The translations under genes were made by a program, and so were the position numbers. The notes beneath the pieces were generated by a model. It did not search any database. It was not told the DNA's origin and was given only the letters and a program-made list of their open reading frames with translations. From contig JACHLF010000008.1 of the NCBI GenBank assembly GCA_014204435.1, positions 1-64,000 on the forward strand: a DNA stretch of 64,000 nt, in the 5' to 3' direction. This DNA comes from Mycobacteroides chelonae (GTDB lineage Bacteria > Actinomycetota > Actinomycetes > Mycobacteriales > Mycobacteriaceae). Below are positions 18,074 through 25,679 of the stretch, in pieces. Position 1 is the first letter of the stretch. Every line of letters begins with the position of its first letter.

Positions 18074-18901
18074 GTGGGTGATGCTGTAGCTCAGCGGCGT
18101 TGGACTGCCGATGAGTTGGCGGTGGCGCTGGATCGGTCACTATCGTGCGCCGAGGCCGGAACGAGGTTGGGCCGCACCCGGCTACAGGTGGAGAAGGCCC
18201 GAAAGCGCTACCGGAGCCGCGATATTGAGCAGCTGCTCGCCCAGAAACGTGGTCGCCTAGCCGAGCTAGAGCAGGTAGCCGAGACCGACATCGCCTGCTA
18301 TGGGTCATGGACACCACAGGAGATCGCGATCGCACTGGACCGGTCGATTTCTCGCGCCGAAGCTGCTCGCCGGTTGGGGCGTTCCTTCAAGGCGATTAAG
18401 CGAATGCGGGATCTGCAGCGCCAAAAGGCTTCTGGACTGGTCTCGGGTGTTCGAGAGTCGCAAGCTGAGCGAATACAGCAGCGCCTCTGGACCGAGGATG
18501 AGATCGCGGTCCTGACCGATGAGTCCCGCACACCCACAGAGATTGCCGCCGAGTTGGGACGTTCGATCAATTCGGTGACTGTGGCTCGCGCGCGGTGGCT
18601 GGGGCGCTTGCAGGGCAAGGTCCCTGAACATCTGCACGGCACCTACACCGCGGTGAGCCGATACGGATGCCTATGTCCGCGCTGCCGGGACGCGGCCGAG
18701 GCCGAACGGCTACGACGCCAAGAGGCCACCCGGCACACGGCGGTCAACTACAAGGAACCCTGGACCGACCGCGATATCGAGATCGCGCTGGATCGCAGCC
18801 TGACCGTCATCGAAGCCGCACAACGCTTAGGGCGAACCCATAGCTCGGTGCGTGCAGCAGACCCGTTCATAGCGAAGCTGGCAGTAGTGCTGACCTACTA
18901 G
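18074..18901 (+). CDS. DNA-binding-type protein with four Myb/GcrA-like repeats
   Basis: About 275 residues with four copies of one ~38-residue helical repeat (about 9-47, 78-116, 137-175, 228-265). The consensus is W-T-x-x-E/D-I-A-x-A-L-D-R-S ... E-A-A-x-R-L-G-R-S, the hydrophobic spacing of a Myb/SANT or helix-turn-helix unit. Between repeats 3 and 4 a short Cys-pair segment (GCLCPRCRDAAEA) resembles a motif common in actinobacterial phage and mobile-element proteins. It begins 10 bases after the lipoprotein; a GTG at 18074 is the likely start. It probably binds repeated DNA. No target is known. Confidence 0.7.
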   Translation: MGDAVAQRRWTADELAVALDRSLSCAEAGTRLGRTRLQVEKARKRYRSRDIEQLLAQKRGRLAELEQVAETDIACYGSWTPQEIAIALDRSISRAEAARRLGRSFKAIKRMRDLQRQKASGLVSGVRESQAERIQQRLWTEDEIAVLTDESRTPTEIAAELGRSINSVTVARARWLGRLQGKVPEHLHGTYTAVSRYGCLCPRCRDAAEAERLRRQEATRHTAVNYKEPWTDRDIEIALDRSLTVIEAAQRLGRTHSSVRAADPFIAKLAVVLTY

Positions 18902-19083
18902 CTGGCGGTGGGCAGTGGCTGGGCCATGACCGCTAGGCCTTGAGCCGGCCAAGTCGAACCTCGGACCTGTATCGCTCATCATTGAACGCTCCTGCAGTCG
19001 GGGGTCTGCTGATATCTACTACGACGTCACCCGAGACTGCTTTGGTTCCAACGATTTTCAAACATTTATTGACGTGCCGTTCA
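18902..19083. other. Intergenic region
   Basis: About 180 bases between convergent genes, with an AT-rich patch near 19050-19080. I see no gene and no strong hairpin. Confidence 0.4.
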
Positions 19084-19560
19084 CTAAACAGAAAGTGGCG
19101 GATAGCACCATGAGTAAAGGGCCGCAGCCTGTTTGGCCGCATATGCCATGACCGGCCTAGAGCCGCGAGTAAGAACGGTGTGCGCCTCTTCGAGAGTGTC
19201 GCGCACAGGTCGCAACAGCTCATAGTCGATGGCTTTGGATTGCTTGGGTATCGGAGGGTGTTCAGGGCGGGTGATCGATGCTTCGAAAGCTGCTGGCGTG
19301 CTCGGCGCCACCACTTCACCTGCAAAGTACGCATCGACCATCTCGTCGTCCGCGCGCATCTTCACCGCATAGCACCGGTATCCCTCGGACTGCCAACGCA
19401 TCAAATCAACCAGCGACTGAACACTCGCCGCATCCTGGGGTGAAATCCCGTAGCCCGCAGCATCATCAAGAAACGCGTCAAGCTGCCAAGCTGCCATGTC
19501 GTACAACCCAGCAGCTAGCTCTAGCCGCGGTGGATCGAGTTGGGGTTGTGGCCTGGCCAT
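19084..19560 (-). CDS. Hypothetical protein at the end of the ESX-like operon
   Basis: A 158-residue soluble, helical protein starting at ATG 19560, four bases after the stop of the preceding lipoprotein gene. No signal peptide, WxG motif or known domain is visible. Its place as last gene of the seven-gene operon suggests an accessory role such as chaperone or second immunity factor; this is inference from position. Confidence 0.6.
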   Translation of the reverse strand: MARPQPQLDPPRLELAAGLYDMAAWQLDAFLDDAAGYGISPQDAASVQSLVDLMRWQSEGYRCYAVKMRADDEMVDAYFAGEVVAPSTPAAFEASITRPEHPPIPKQSKAIDYELLRPVRDTLEEAHTVLTRGSRPVMAYAAKQAAALYSWCYPPLSV

Positions 19561-19564
19561 GCCG

Positions 19565-19966
19565 TCAGTCCGATCCTTGTCTGGTCCAGGTGATGGTGTT
19601 TCCCCTGCCGACGTAACTCATCGAAAGGGACGCGGGGGTTGCGTTCAGCGGGAAGTACACGAGGTCGAGTGGGGGCTCCTTGAGCCAGAGCACGCACTTG
19701 TTTTCTTGACCGGACGGGGCAGCCTGCGGAGTTTTTTCCCAATTGGTAAACTCCCAATGCCCTTGCGTTCCTTGAGCTACGAGTGACCCATCGGCGGCAA
19801 GGGTAATCGTGCTCGATTCATCGAGCCACGTGCCGATGAACTGGTCACGGGTGTACTTGGAATCACAAGCGGCTGCCGGTGGTTGCGCGGGCGCAGATGA
19901 GGACGCCTCGGGGGCATTGGAGCAACCCACCACTGCCAGCGCTACCAGAATTACCAGTTGTCTCAT
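19565..19966 (-). CDS. Small lipoprotein, candidate immunity partner of the GH19 effector
   Basis: A 133-residue protein with a short signal peptide and lipobox (VVGC, Cys15), a Ser/Ala/Pro linker and a compact beta-rich domain ('FIGTWLDESSTITLAADGS' has the look of lipocalin-like or META-like lysozyme-inhibitor folds). Its ATG overlaps the stop of the GH19 fusion gene (ATGA). A surface-anchored inhibitor immediately after a peptidoglycan-cleaving effector is the usual immunity arrangement. The inhibitor role is inferred from order and localisation. Confidence 0.65.
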   Translation of the reverse strand: MRQLVILVALAVVGCSNAPEASSSAPAQPPAAACDSKYTRDQFIGTWLDESSTITLAADGSLVAQGTQGHWEFTNWEKTPQAAPSGQENKCVLWLKEPPLDLVYFPLNATPASLSMSYVGRGNTITWTRQGSD

Positions 19967-21012
19967 TTCCCAAGAACTCTCATCGCGTTATCGAAAACCA
20001 CAGTGCGTCTGTCGAGCGCGTGATGGCCGCCGTTGACCATCTCGGTGATCCTGGTGATGTTTCCGGTATCAGCGACGGCGTTGCCATTGTGCGTGTTCCA
20101 GTACCAAAGCGCTGATGTGAATGCGTACTGCGGGGTCTCGAGTAGCTCAGGGTTATTGACGAAGTCGACCCCGAAGGCATCGCTGATCTTCTGGTAGTTG
20201 TACTTGCCGGTGACCTGAATCGCGCCGCGGCCCTTGTATCGCACACCATCGCCAGGCGAGGTGTTCCCAAGGTCCTCGCGCCCCTCGTACTCAGCTCCGG
20301 ACGCGTACTCCTTGTACGTCGCGAAATGATCGGACTCGATGGCTACCTGCGATAAGAACGCAGCCTGCCTGACCGGTGTATTCATGCCACCTTGCCGCAT
20401 CATGTCATTAAGCGGGCCAACAACTTCGTTGGCTTTCGCCTCGCTGATGTTGGGGTCAATTTCCATGAGCATCGCAACGGTCACGGGCGTGTATCCGTCG
20501 GCGGGCGGCTGTTGAGGGTCCTCCGGCATTCCGGTTGGCGCCACCGCACGCCGGATCGCCGCAGCGATGTCGTCGTCAAGTGCAGTGGCGCGCTCCAGGA
20601 TTGCCTTGAGCTCGGTCTCTTTGTTGCCCCTAACTGTTTCTAGCATGAGGTCACCGCGCACGTCCCCGACAACCTTTCCATCGGGCGTGATCTGCCAACC
20701 GAATTTCGTGACTTCACCTTTGAGCAGCTTGAAATCGGTCACAACACGGCCGACCTGGTCAACCAGTGGCTCCAGCGCATCGGTTACGGCGCGGGTCTGT
20801 TTCTGCTGTTCGTCAATATCGGTGCGGCGCTTGCCGAGTTCATGCCGCCATGTGTCGGCGGCCTCCCCTCCCCATCCCTCCAACGACAGCTTCATGCCAT
20901 CGAGGGTGTCACCAAGATTCGCCAGCCTCTTGTGCTTGCCAAACATCACGCCCAACAACTGGACAAGGGCGTTGGGATCCCATTTCTCCAGCTCAGCAAC
21001 ACTGACCATCAC
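19963..21012 (-). CDS. WxG-domain protein fused to a GH19 muralytic/chitinase-like domain
   Basis: A 349-residue protein. Residues about 5-110 form a helical WxG-type hairpin with EGWGGEAADTW (WGG at 47-49), as in ESX substrates. Residues about 175-349 match glycoside hydrolase family 19 endolysins: likely catalytic Glu226 (AIESDHF), second acid near Glu235, then LGNTSPGDG, RYKGRGAIQVTG and late YWNTHNG. GH19 enzymes cleave chitin, and the phage endolysin forms act on peptidoglycan. There is no signal peptide, so export by an ESX system is expected. GTG at 21012 or ATG at 21009 both overlap the WxG100 stop. It is a good candidate type VII antibacterial effector. Confidence 0.85.
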   Translation of the reverse strand: MMVSVAELEKWDPNALVQLLGVMFGKHKRLANLGDTLDGMKLSLEGWGGEAADTWRHELGKRRTDIDEQQKQTRAVTDALEPLVDQVGRVVTDFKLLKGEVTKFGWQITPDGKVVGDVRGDLMLETVRGNKETELKAILERATALDDDIAAAIRRAVAPTGMPEDPQQPPADGYTPVTVAMLMEIDPNISEAKANEVVGPLNDMMRQGGMNTPVRQAAFLSQVAIESDHFATYKEYASGAEYEGREDLGNTSPGDGVRYKGRGAIQVTGKYNYQKISDAFGVDFVNNPELLETPQYAFTSALWYWNTHNGNAVADTGNITRITEMVNGGHHALDRRTVVFDNAMRVLGK

Positions 21013-21311
21013 TGTCCCCCATCAGCCTTGGCGATGCTGTCGCGGCTGCGATGATCCTGTGCGACGAACTTGCCCGCGGCCTCCTGCATCCAGGTGCCCA
21101 TCGAACCCAAGTTCCTATGCAGCACATCGCCCTGTTCCGACCAGACGCCCTGAGCCTCATTCAACGCGCGAGCCGATTCGCCAATCCATCCGCTAGCAGC
21201 CTCGGCAACGCTGTCCACGTCGTGCGTGTGATCGGCGCGCGAGTCGGTAACTGCATCGATCAACGCCCATGCGTGCCGACTTACGTCTTCCGGATTTACC
21301 TGCAGCGCCAC
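21009..21311 (-). CDS. WXG100-like small protein
   Basis: A 100-residue helical hairpin protein with WIG (residues about 42-44) at the expected turn. Size, lack of signal peptide and position before a larger WxG effector fit an EsxA-like partner or targeting chaperone. A FVAQD sequence near the C-terminus is a weak version of the YxxxD/E ESX signal. It is coupled to the GH19 gene by a GTGA overlap, so the two proteins may form a complex. Confidence 0.75.
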   Translation of the reverse strand: MALQVNPEDVSRHAWALIDAVTDSRADHTHDVDSVAEAASGWIGESARALNEAQGVWSEQGDVLHRNLGSMGTWMQEAAGKFVAQDHRSRDSIAKADGGQ

Positions 21312-21358
21312 GTCAGCCCCTTACCTGCTACCGGAGTTCGTTTGCACCACTGCTGTTT

Positions 21359-22582
21359 TCACTCGAATTTCACGTCCCAGCCAAGGGCCTTGTAGCGGCG
21401 AATCTCCCGCTCCTTATTGGCCTTCGCGACCTTCTCCTGCTCATCCCAGTTGCCGATCACCCCAGGGGAAGCCGACGGTAGAGGTCCAATGAAGTCGTCG
21501 GTGTTGTCGTAGTTGATCAGGATCTGCGGTGTCGCCTTCTCGCCATCATCCTCACCCTTACCGCCGCGACCATGCGCTCCCGGGCTGCCCATCATCCCCA
21601 TCGGGCCACCACCGCGCACGCCGGCCGCACCCATGGCTGCCGGATTGATGCCTGACCCATTGCCGCCAGCGGCACCGCCGGGCAAGCCCGCGCCACCGCG
21701 TAGCGCACTCAGGCCGCCACCAGGACCGCCGCCCACGCCTGAACCCGAGCCACCTGGACCCGTGCCGGTCGATGACGGCGAGAACCCGGCCGCAGTCGTA
21801 CTACCGATCGGTAGGCCGGAACCGCCAGAGCCAGAACCCAACCCAGAACCTGCACCACCGTAACCTTGACCACCACCCGAGCCGGATCCCTGCCCGCCGC
21901 CTTGTCCACCACCCTGACCTTGGCCCTGACCGGCACTGCCCTGCTGGCCCTCACCGCCGGCCAACTGTGGTTTGGTGTCCCCCTTTGCCTTACCTTCGGA
22001 CGGTGACGGAGTCTGAGTGCCGCCCCCTCCGCCGCCAGAACCACCCGCGTTGCCACCGCCGCCGCCGTTGCCGCCACCCTGATCGCCGGGCATCGCTCCG
22101 AGCTGCTGGACGTCGGGGTCTGTGACCTGCGGGCGATTCGCCGACATCGGGTTGGTGTACGTGCTTTGCGCCGCGGCGCGAATCGCGTTGAGAGCCTGCT
22201 GCTTTTCGTCCTTCGACGCGTTCTTGTCCGGGACCGGGTAGCTGTTCGGCACTCGGCTGGCTGCGATGAGCGTCTCGCCATCCTGTTCAGCCGCCTGACT
22301 CAGCTTTCCGGCCTCAGCTGCCAAACCCGTATCCGGGTCCGCGATCTTCTTGTACGTGCGGTCAACCGCGTCGTACGCGGAGTTCGCCGCCTCGCCCGAC
22401 CACGACTCGGAGTCGAGCAGCTTGCTCCGCACCTTCATCGCCGTGTCGACCGAATCCGAAACCGCACCATAAACATTGGTCCATCGGTCCGACTCGGCAC
22501 GCGCCGATTCCACACCCAGTCCTGTCAGCTTGGAGACGATCTCCTGATGCGACATTCCCTGCCAGCCATCATCAGCCATCAC
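21359..22582 (-). CDS. Glycine-rich protein with PPE/WxG-like N-terminal domain
   Basis: A 407-residue protein. The N-terminal 110 residues are a helical hairpin with SWSGEAANSAYDAVD, a WxG turn followed at once by a YxxxD ESX secretion motif. A long Gly-rich tract (about 165-340, many GGG and GSG runs) leads to a hydrophilic C-terminal segment containing INYDNTDDF. The layout recalls PPE- or EspB-like secreted proteins of actinobacterial ESX loci. It lies between the DUF3558 lipoprotein (12 bases upstream) and the WXG100 gene (47 bases downstream). It may be a secretion scaffold or surface component. Confidence 0.72.
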   Translation of the reverse strand: MMADDGWQGMSHQEIVSKLTGLGVESARAESDRWTNVYGAVSDSVDTAMKVRSKLLDSESWSGEAANSAYDAVDRTYKKIADPDTGLAAEAGKLSQAAEQDGETLIAASRVPNSYPVPDKNASKDEKQQALNAIRAAAQSTYTNPMSANRPQVTDPDVQQLGAMPGDQGGGNGGGGGNAGGSGGGGGGTQTPSPSEGKAKGDTKPQLAGGEGQQGSAGQGQGQGGGQGGGQGSGSGGGQGYGGAGSGLGSGSGGSGLPIGSTTAAGFSPSSTGTGPGGSGSGVGGGPGGGLSALRGGAGLPGGAAGGNGSGINPAAMGAAGVRGGGPMGMMGSPGAHGRGGKGEDDGEKATPQILINYDNTDDFIGPLPSASPGVIGNWDEQEKVAKANKEREIRRYKALGWDVKFE

Positions 22583-22594
22583 TCACACCCCATT

Positions 22595-23197
22595 TCACTT
22601 CGGAAGACTCGGCGCCACCGCGGTAGCCACCTCGGTCGCTTTCGCGCACGGATCGGACACACCCTTAGCCCGCTTCGGGTCGACGATCGCGACTACGACT
22701 CCCACCGTCGCGTTCTGCACGGGCAGCACCACAGTGCATGCGGGAGCCTGAGGAATCCCGCCGTCGTACTGAACGGCCTGCAGCCCAGCGACAGTGATGG
22801 AACGCGGGTTGTCGAAGAGCTCACGATCTAGATAGGACGACACCTTCGTGTTCGCCACACTCAATTCCACCGACCAGCCGTCAGAGGACCACCTACATCC
22901 CCTCAACTGACGGTCTTCAACACCCACGTCGTCAATTTTGGCCGGATCCACACCCCACGACCGAATCTGATCTGCCGTGTACGTCATGCACGGGTCGTAG
23001 CTCGTCCCGTCATTCCAGTGGTTCGGCGGCGGATGAGGCGCCGTCAACGTGCTTGATACCTGGGGCTGCGAGGTCGCGGTAGTCGCGGCGGGAGTCGACG
23101 TCGACGCGCTGATGTCCGCCGGCTTCGTGATTACCGGCGAGGTCGAACAGCCGGCCGCCAATAGCGCCGCCGCACAAGTTAAGCCCACTCGCATCAT
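22595..23197 (-). CDS. DUF3558-family lipoprotein
   Basis: A 200-residue lipoprotein with lipobox LAAGC, a Ser/Thr-rich linker to about residue 55 and a DUF3558 domain with DPCMTYTADQIRSWGVDP, RGCRW and a late cysteine. DUF3558 lipoproteins are common beside ESX genes in mycobacteria and nocardias; function unknown. Its ATG overlaps the preceding stop by one base (TGATG). Confidence 0.82.
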   Translation of the reverse strand: MMRVGLTCAAALLAAGCSTSPVITKPADISASTSTPAATTATSQPQVSSTLTAPHPPPNHWNDGTSYDPCMTYTADQIRSWGVDPAKIDDVGVEDRQLRGCRWSSDGWSVELSVANTKVSSYLDRELFDNPRSITVAGLQAVQYDGGIPQAPACTVVLPVQNATVGVVVAIVDPKRAKGVSDPCAKATEVATAVAPSLPK

Positions 23198-23592
23198 CAG
23201 TAGCCCACCGTCGCGGTTCCATCCTTGTACGGGTTTATCCGGCCGGCGTTCCGCTCCTCGGTGTTACGGAACAACATCTCCGTGGCGATGAAATGGTCAG
23301 CATGGCTTTGATAGTGATCTCTGATCTTGACCAGTGCGTCGTAGGCCTTCTGTCGCTGTTCCTTGTAATGCTTGGCCGCTTCTCGCCCGGACGGTAGATC
23401 ACCAAGTGCAAGGTCCAGCTCCCGCACGACGGTGGACAGTTGTTTGTCGATGATGTCGCGGGCGCGCAGCATGTCCCCCGCGAGTTCCATGCCATAGCCG
23501 TCCTTGAACTTCAGCGTGGTTCGGGCGGCCTCGGCGGCGTCCTGCCGAGCTTCCTGGGACATCCCGTTGATGTCGAACTTGTACTCGCCCAT
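23197..23592 (-). CDS. Helical hypothetical protein heading the ESX-like operon
   Basis: A 131-residue, highly charged, mostly helical protein without signal peptide or membrane segment. GAGGT precedes the ATG at 23592. It is the first gene of the coupled operon running to 19084. Length and helicity are compatible with an ESX-associated substrate or chaperone, but no WxG or YxxxD motif is clear and I do not recognise a family. Confidence 0.65.
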   Translation of the reverse strand: MGEYKFDINGMSQEARQDAAEAARTTLKFKDGYGMELAGDMLRARDIIDKQLSTVVRELDLALGDLPSGREAAKHYKEQRQKAYDALVKIRDHYQSHADHFIATEMLFRNTEERNAGRINPYKDGTATVGY

Positions 23593-23646
23593 CGCCTACC
23601 TCGCGTTTCGTCGCCACAACTGGCATTCAACAAGGTACGACGGCAC

Positions 23647-23664
23647 GGAACCGGATTCGGTTCC
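23647..23664. promoter_or_regulatory. Perfect inverted repeat upstream of the ESX-like operon
   Basis: GGAACCG, GATT, CGGTTCC: 7-bp arms, 4-base loop. It lies 55-72 bases before the first gene of the minus-strand operon and could overlap its -35 region (a possible -10 TACCTT follows at 23632-23637 on the minus strand). A repressor or sigma-factor site is possible. Confidence 0.4.
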
Positions 23665-23692
23665 ATGAATCTTCAAGAAAATCGACGTGGGG

Positions 23693-23772
23693 TTCTACGG
23701 TTTTCTAGAACTTTCTAAGTGTTTCTACAGTTTTCCGTAGAGATGCTTAGAAAGTTCTAGAAAACCGTAGAA
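23693..23772. promoter_or_regulatory. 80-bp dyad of helically phased TTCTA iterons
   Basis: Perfect 27-bp inverted arms (23693-23719 and 23746-23772) flank a 26-bp partly symmetric centre. TTCTA begins at 23693, 23703, 23713 and 23723, exactly 10 bases apart. The complement TAGAA (once TAGAG) begins at 23738, 23748, 23758 and 23768. The whole is symmetric about 23732/23733. The last TAGAA is part of a mycobacterial -10 (TAGAAT, 23768-23773) placed to give a leaderless transcript at the ATG 23781. It is probably an operator for cooperative binding; it could also be an origin-like or partition-like site. Confidence 0.8.
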
Positions 23773-23780
23773 TCGCTTGC

Positions 23781-24947
23781 ATGGACGCCGCGCTGAATCC
23801 TTACACCCCGGGATCGGGGCGCAAGCCACCCTCGCTACAAGGCCGTGATTTCGAGGTCGACGCATTCGACCTGCTCGTAGCCAAGGCAGGCAGCCGGCAC
23901 TACGACCGGGGAATGATGCTCACCGGTCTGCGCGGCGTTGGCAAAACAGCCCTCCTCAACAGCCTCCGTACCCACGCTGAAAACCACAACTGGTACACGG
24001 TGCACATGGAGGCCCAGAGCAGCAGCGGCGAGTCCCGAACCAACTACAAACAGCTCGTCACCGGGCTAAAGACTGGCTTGCGTCGGTATAGCCGGATTCA
24101 TCAGATCGAGCAATTGGGCCAGAAGGTTGGCGAGTTGATCGAGGGCTCATCGATATCGGTAGCAGGCGTTTCTATGACCGCTCCAAAGATTGACGAGAGC
24201 GACATTGTCAACGACATCGAAGAACTACTGGAAACCATCTGCGATCACGCCCGCAAGACCGGAACCGCGGTGGCGCTCTTCATCGACGAACTGCAAGACC
24301 TCGACCCGACACTCTTATCCGCCCTGGTGATGGCGCAGCATCGCGCCAACCAGGAAGCGTGGCCCTTCTATCTGATCGGTGCAGGGCTGCCGAGCGTACC
24401 TGCGGTGCTGGCGGAAGCGCGCTCATACTCCGAGCGCCTCTTCCTTTATCGAGTGATTGGACCTCTCGATAAAGACGCAGCGCGCAAAGCGCTGAACGAC
24501 CCTGCCGAAAGCATGGGGGGCAGCTATATGCCCGAAGCCCTCGAAAAACTCGTTGAGGCGTCCGAGGGATATCCGTACTTCCTACAAGAGTTCGGGAAGG
24601 CAATCTGGGACGTAGCGCCAGCTGCTCCGTTCACAGGGGTTGACGCCCAGAGCGCTTTGGAAATTGGCATGACACAACTCGATCAGGGGTTCTATCCATC
24701 GCGATGGGATCGTTCCACGCCAGCGGAGCGGAGGTATCTACGCGCGATAGCTGTGACGGGTGAAGCGCATCCGAAGACGGCATCGTTGACCATTCCGCAG
24801 AGCGCATCCGGCCCGGCCAGGGCGAGCCTGATCAAGAAGGGCATCATCTACTCCGCTGAGCGGGGGCGGATCGGCTTCACGGTGCCTGGAATGGCTGGCT
24901 TCATCACGAGACAGCCAGAGGATCAGACAGAAGATGACGAGGGCTAG
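23781..24947 (+). CDS. Orc1/Cdc6-like AAA ATPase
   Basis: A 388-residue ATPase with Walker A GLRGVGKTALL (about residues 49-59), Walker B ALFIDELQDL (about 173-182), a sensor region with the fold of AAA_16/Orc proteins, and a C-terminal winged-helix-like part. Such stand-alone ATPases are frequent in actinobacterial accessory regions and near phage remnants; substrates are unknown. There is no Shine-Dalgarno, and the -10-like TAGAAT ends eight bases upstream, so translation is probably leaderless. It is divergent from the ESX-like operon across the iteron dyad, which it may bind or be repressed through. Confidence 0.82.
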   Translation: MDAALNPYTPGSGRKPPSLQGRDFEVDAFDLLVAKAGSRHYDRGMMLTGLRGVGKTALLNSLRTHAENHNWYTVHMEAQSSSGESRTNYKQLVTGLKTGLRRYSRIHQIEQLGQKVGELIEGSSISVAGVSMTAPKIDESDIVNDIEELLETICDHARKTGTAVALFIDELQDLDPTLLSALVMAQHRANQEAWPFYLIGAGLPSVPAVLAEARSYSERLFLYRVIGPLDKDAARKALNDPAESMGGSYMPEALEKLVEASEGYPYFLQEFGKAIWDVAPAAPFTGVDAQSALEIGMTQLDQGFYPSRWDRSTPAERRYLRAIAVTGEAHPKTASLTIPQSASGPARASLIKKGIIYSAERGRIGFTVPGMAGFITRQPEDQTEDDEG

Positions 24948-25030
24948 TTGAGCGGCTCCCGAATGAAGCGCTGGGACTTCGTGCCTTAGCGCTCCGACTC
25001 ACGCCAGGCAAACGATCCGAAAAGCAGAGC

Positions 25031-25057
25031 ACGCCAGCACAATCTGTGCTGGCGTGG
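25031..25057. terminator. Strong hairpin after the AAA ATPase gene
   Basis: CACGCCAGCAC and GTGCTGGCGTG form a perfect 11-bp stem with loop AATCT. No U-tract follows, as is usual for mycobacterial terminators. It lies 83 bases after the ATPase stop and before tRNA-Asn on the other strand. Confidence 0.65.
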
Positions 25058-25134
25058 ACTCGCATGGAGTGTCAGATGCGGTGCGACGAAAGCGCATTAG
25101 CTACACCACGAAATCGAAAATGTCTTCTGACCTG

Positions 25135-25207
25135 CTCCCCCGCTTGGACTCGAACCAAGAACCGTCCGATTAACAGTCGGAAGCTCTGCCAATTGAGCTA
25201 CAGGGGA
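25135..25207 (-). tRNA. asnT: tRNA-Asn (GTT)
   Basis: The minus strand gives acceptor TCCCCTG / CGGGGGA, D-arm GCTC...GAGC, anticodon loop CTGTTAA (anticodon GTT) and T-arm CTTGG-TTCGAGT-CCAAG with discriminator G. Position upstream of an 82-residue protein gene and dnaG matches asnT of M. tuberculosis. tRNA genes of this type are common integration sites, and accessory genes lie on one side. Confidence 0.95.
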
Positions 25208-25429
25208 TTACCGGTTCGCGTTGTTTGTACCGCGAGCCGAGGCATGACTCTAGCCTACGACCGGGGGGTAAAGCCAAGTCGGTTCCCCTCGGTGCCCACC
25301 TACGAGCGCCAAAAACGGCGGGCATCGTGGGTTGTCGCTCAGAGGCGAGCAGATGTGACCGTCCTGACGCAGCCGTTCTCAGGAGCGTCAGGCAGGATAG
25401 GGAGAACTTCGTTAGTTGGTGGAGGGTTC

Positions 25430-25678
25430 GTGATTCGGGTTTTGTTGGTGCTGGCAGCCGGCTACGTGCTGGGTGCGAAGGCTGGCCGCCGCCGATACGA
25501 GCAGATCGTCAACGGGTATCAGGCCGTCACCGCCAGCCCCGCGACCAAGAAGCTGATCGAGATCAGCCGACGGCGCCTGGCCAACTCGCTGTCCCCTGAC
25601 CCGCACATGGTGGAGCTCACACCGATCGATGAGACGACCATAATCCTGGAGCCCGAGCCTCAGCTCGACAACAAGTAG
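25430..25678 (+). CDS. Small conserved mycobacterial protein (Rv2342-like)
   Basis: An 82-residue protein with an N-terminal membrane segment (IRVLLVLAAGYVLGAKAG) and a basic helical stretch RRRYEQI typical of small YtxH-like or membrane-associated proteins. GGAGGG precedes the GTG at 25430. The upstream in-frame extension runs across the tRNA and is not coding. It converges on dnaG with one base between stops, the Rv2342/dnaG arrangement. Function unknown. Confidence 0.8.
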   Translation: MIRVLLVLAAGYVLGAKAGRRRYEQIVNGYQAVTASPATKKLIEISRRRLANSLSPDPHMVELTPIDETTIILEPEPQLDNK

Positions 25679-25679
25679 G

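Noticed and set aside
15880..24947. Interpretation of the accessory region as a prophage
   Set aside because: No integrase, terminase, capsid, tail or lysis genes are seen; the GH19 domain is fused to a WxG domain, not in a lysis cassette.
23693..24947. AAA ATPase plus iterons as a plasmid replication module
   Set aside because: No replication initiator, ParA/ParB pair or other plasmid gene nearby; chromosomal housekeeping genes follow closely. An operator explains the dyad more simply.
25046..25429. Upstream extension of the small Rv2342-like protein
   Set aside because: It would translate through tRNA-Asn; the GTG at 25430 with GGAGGG is the credible start.
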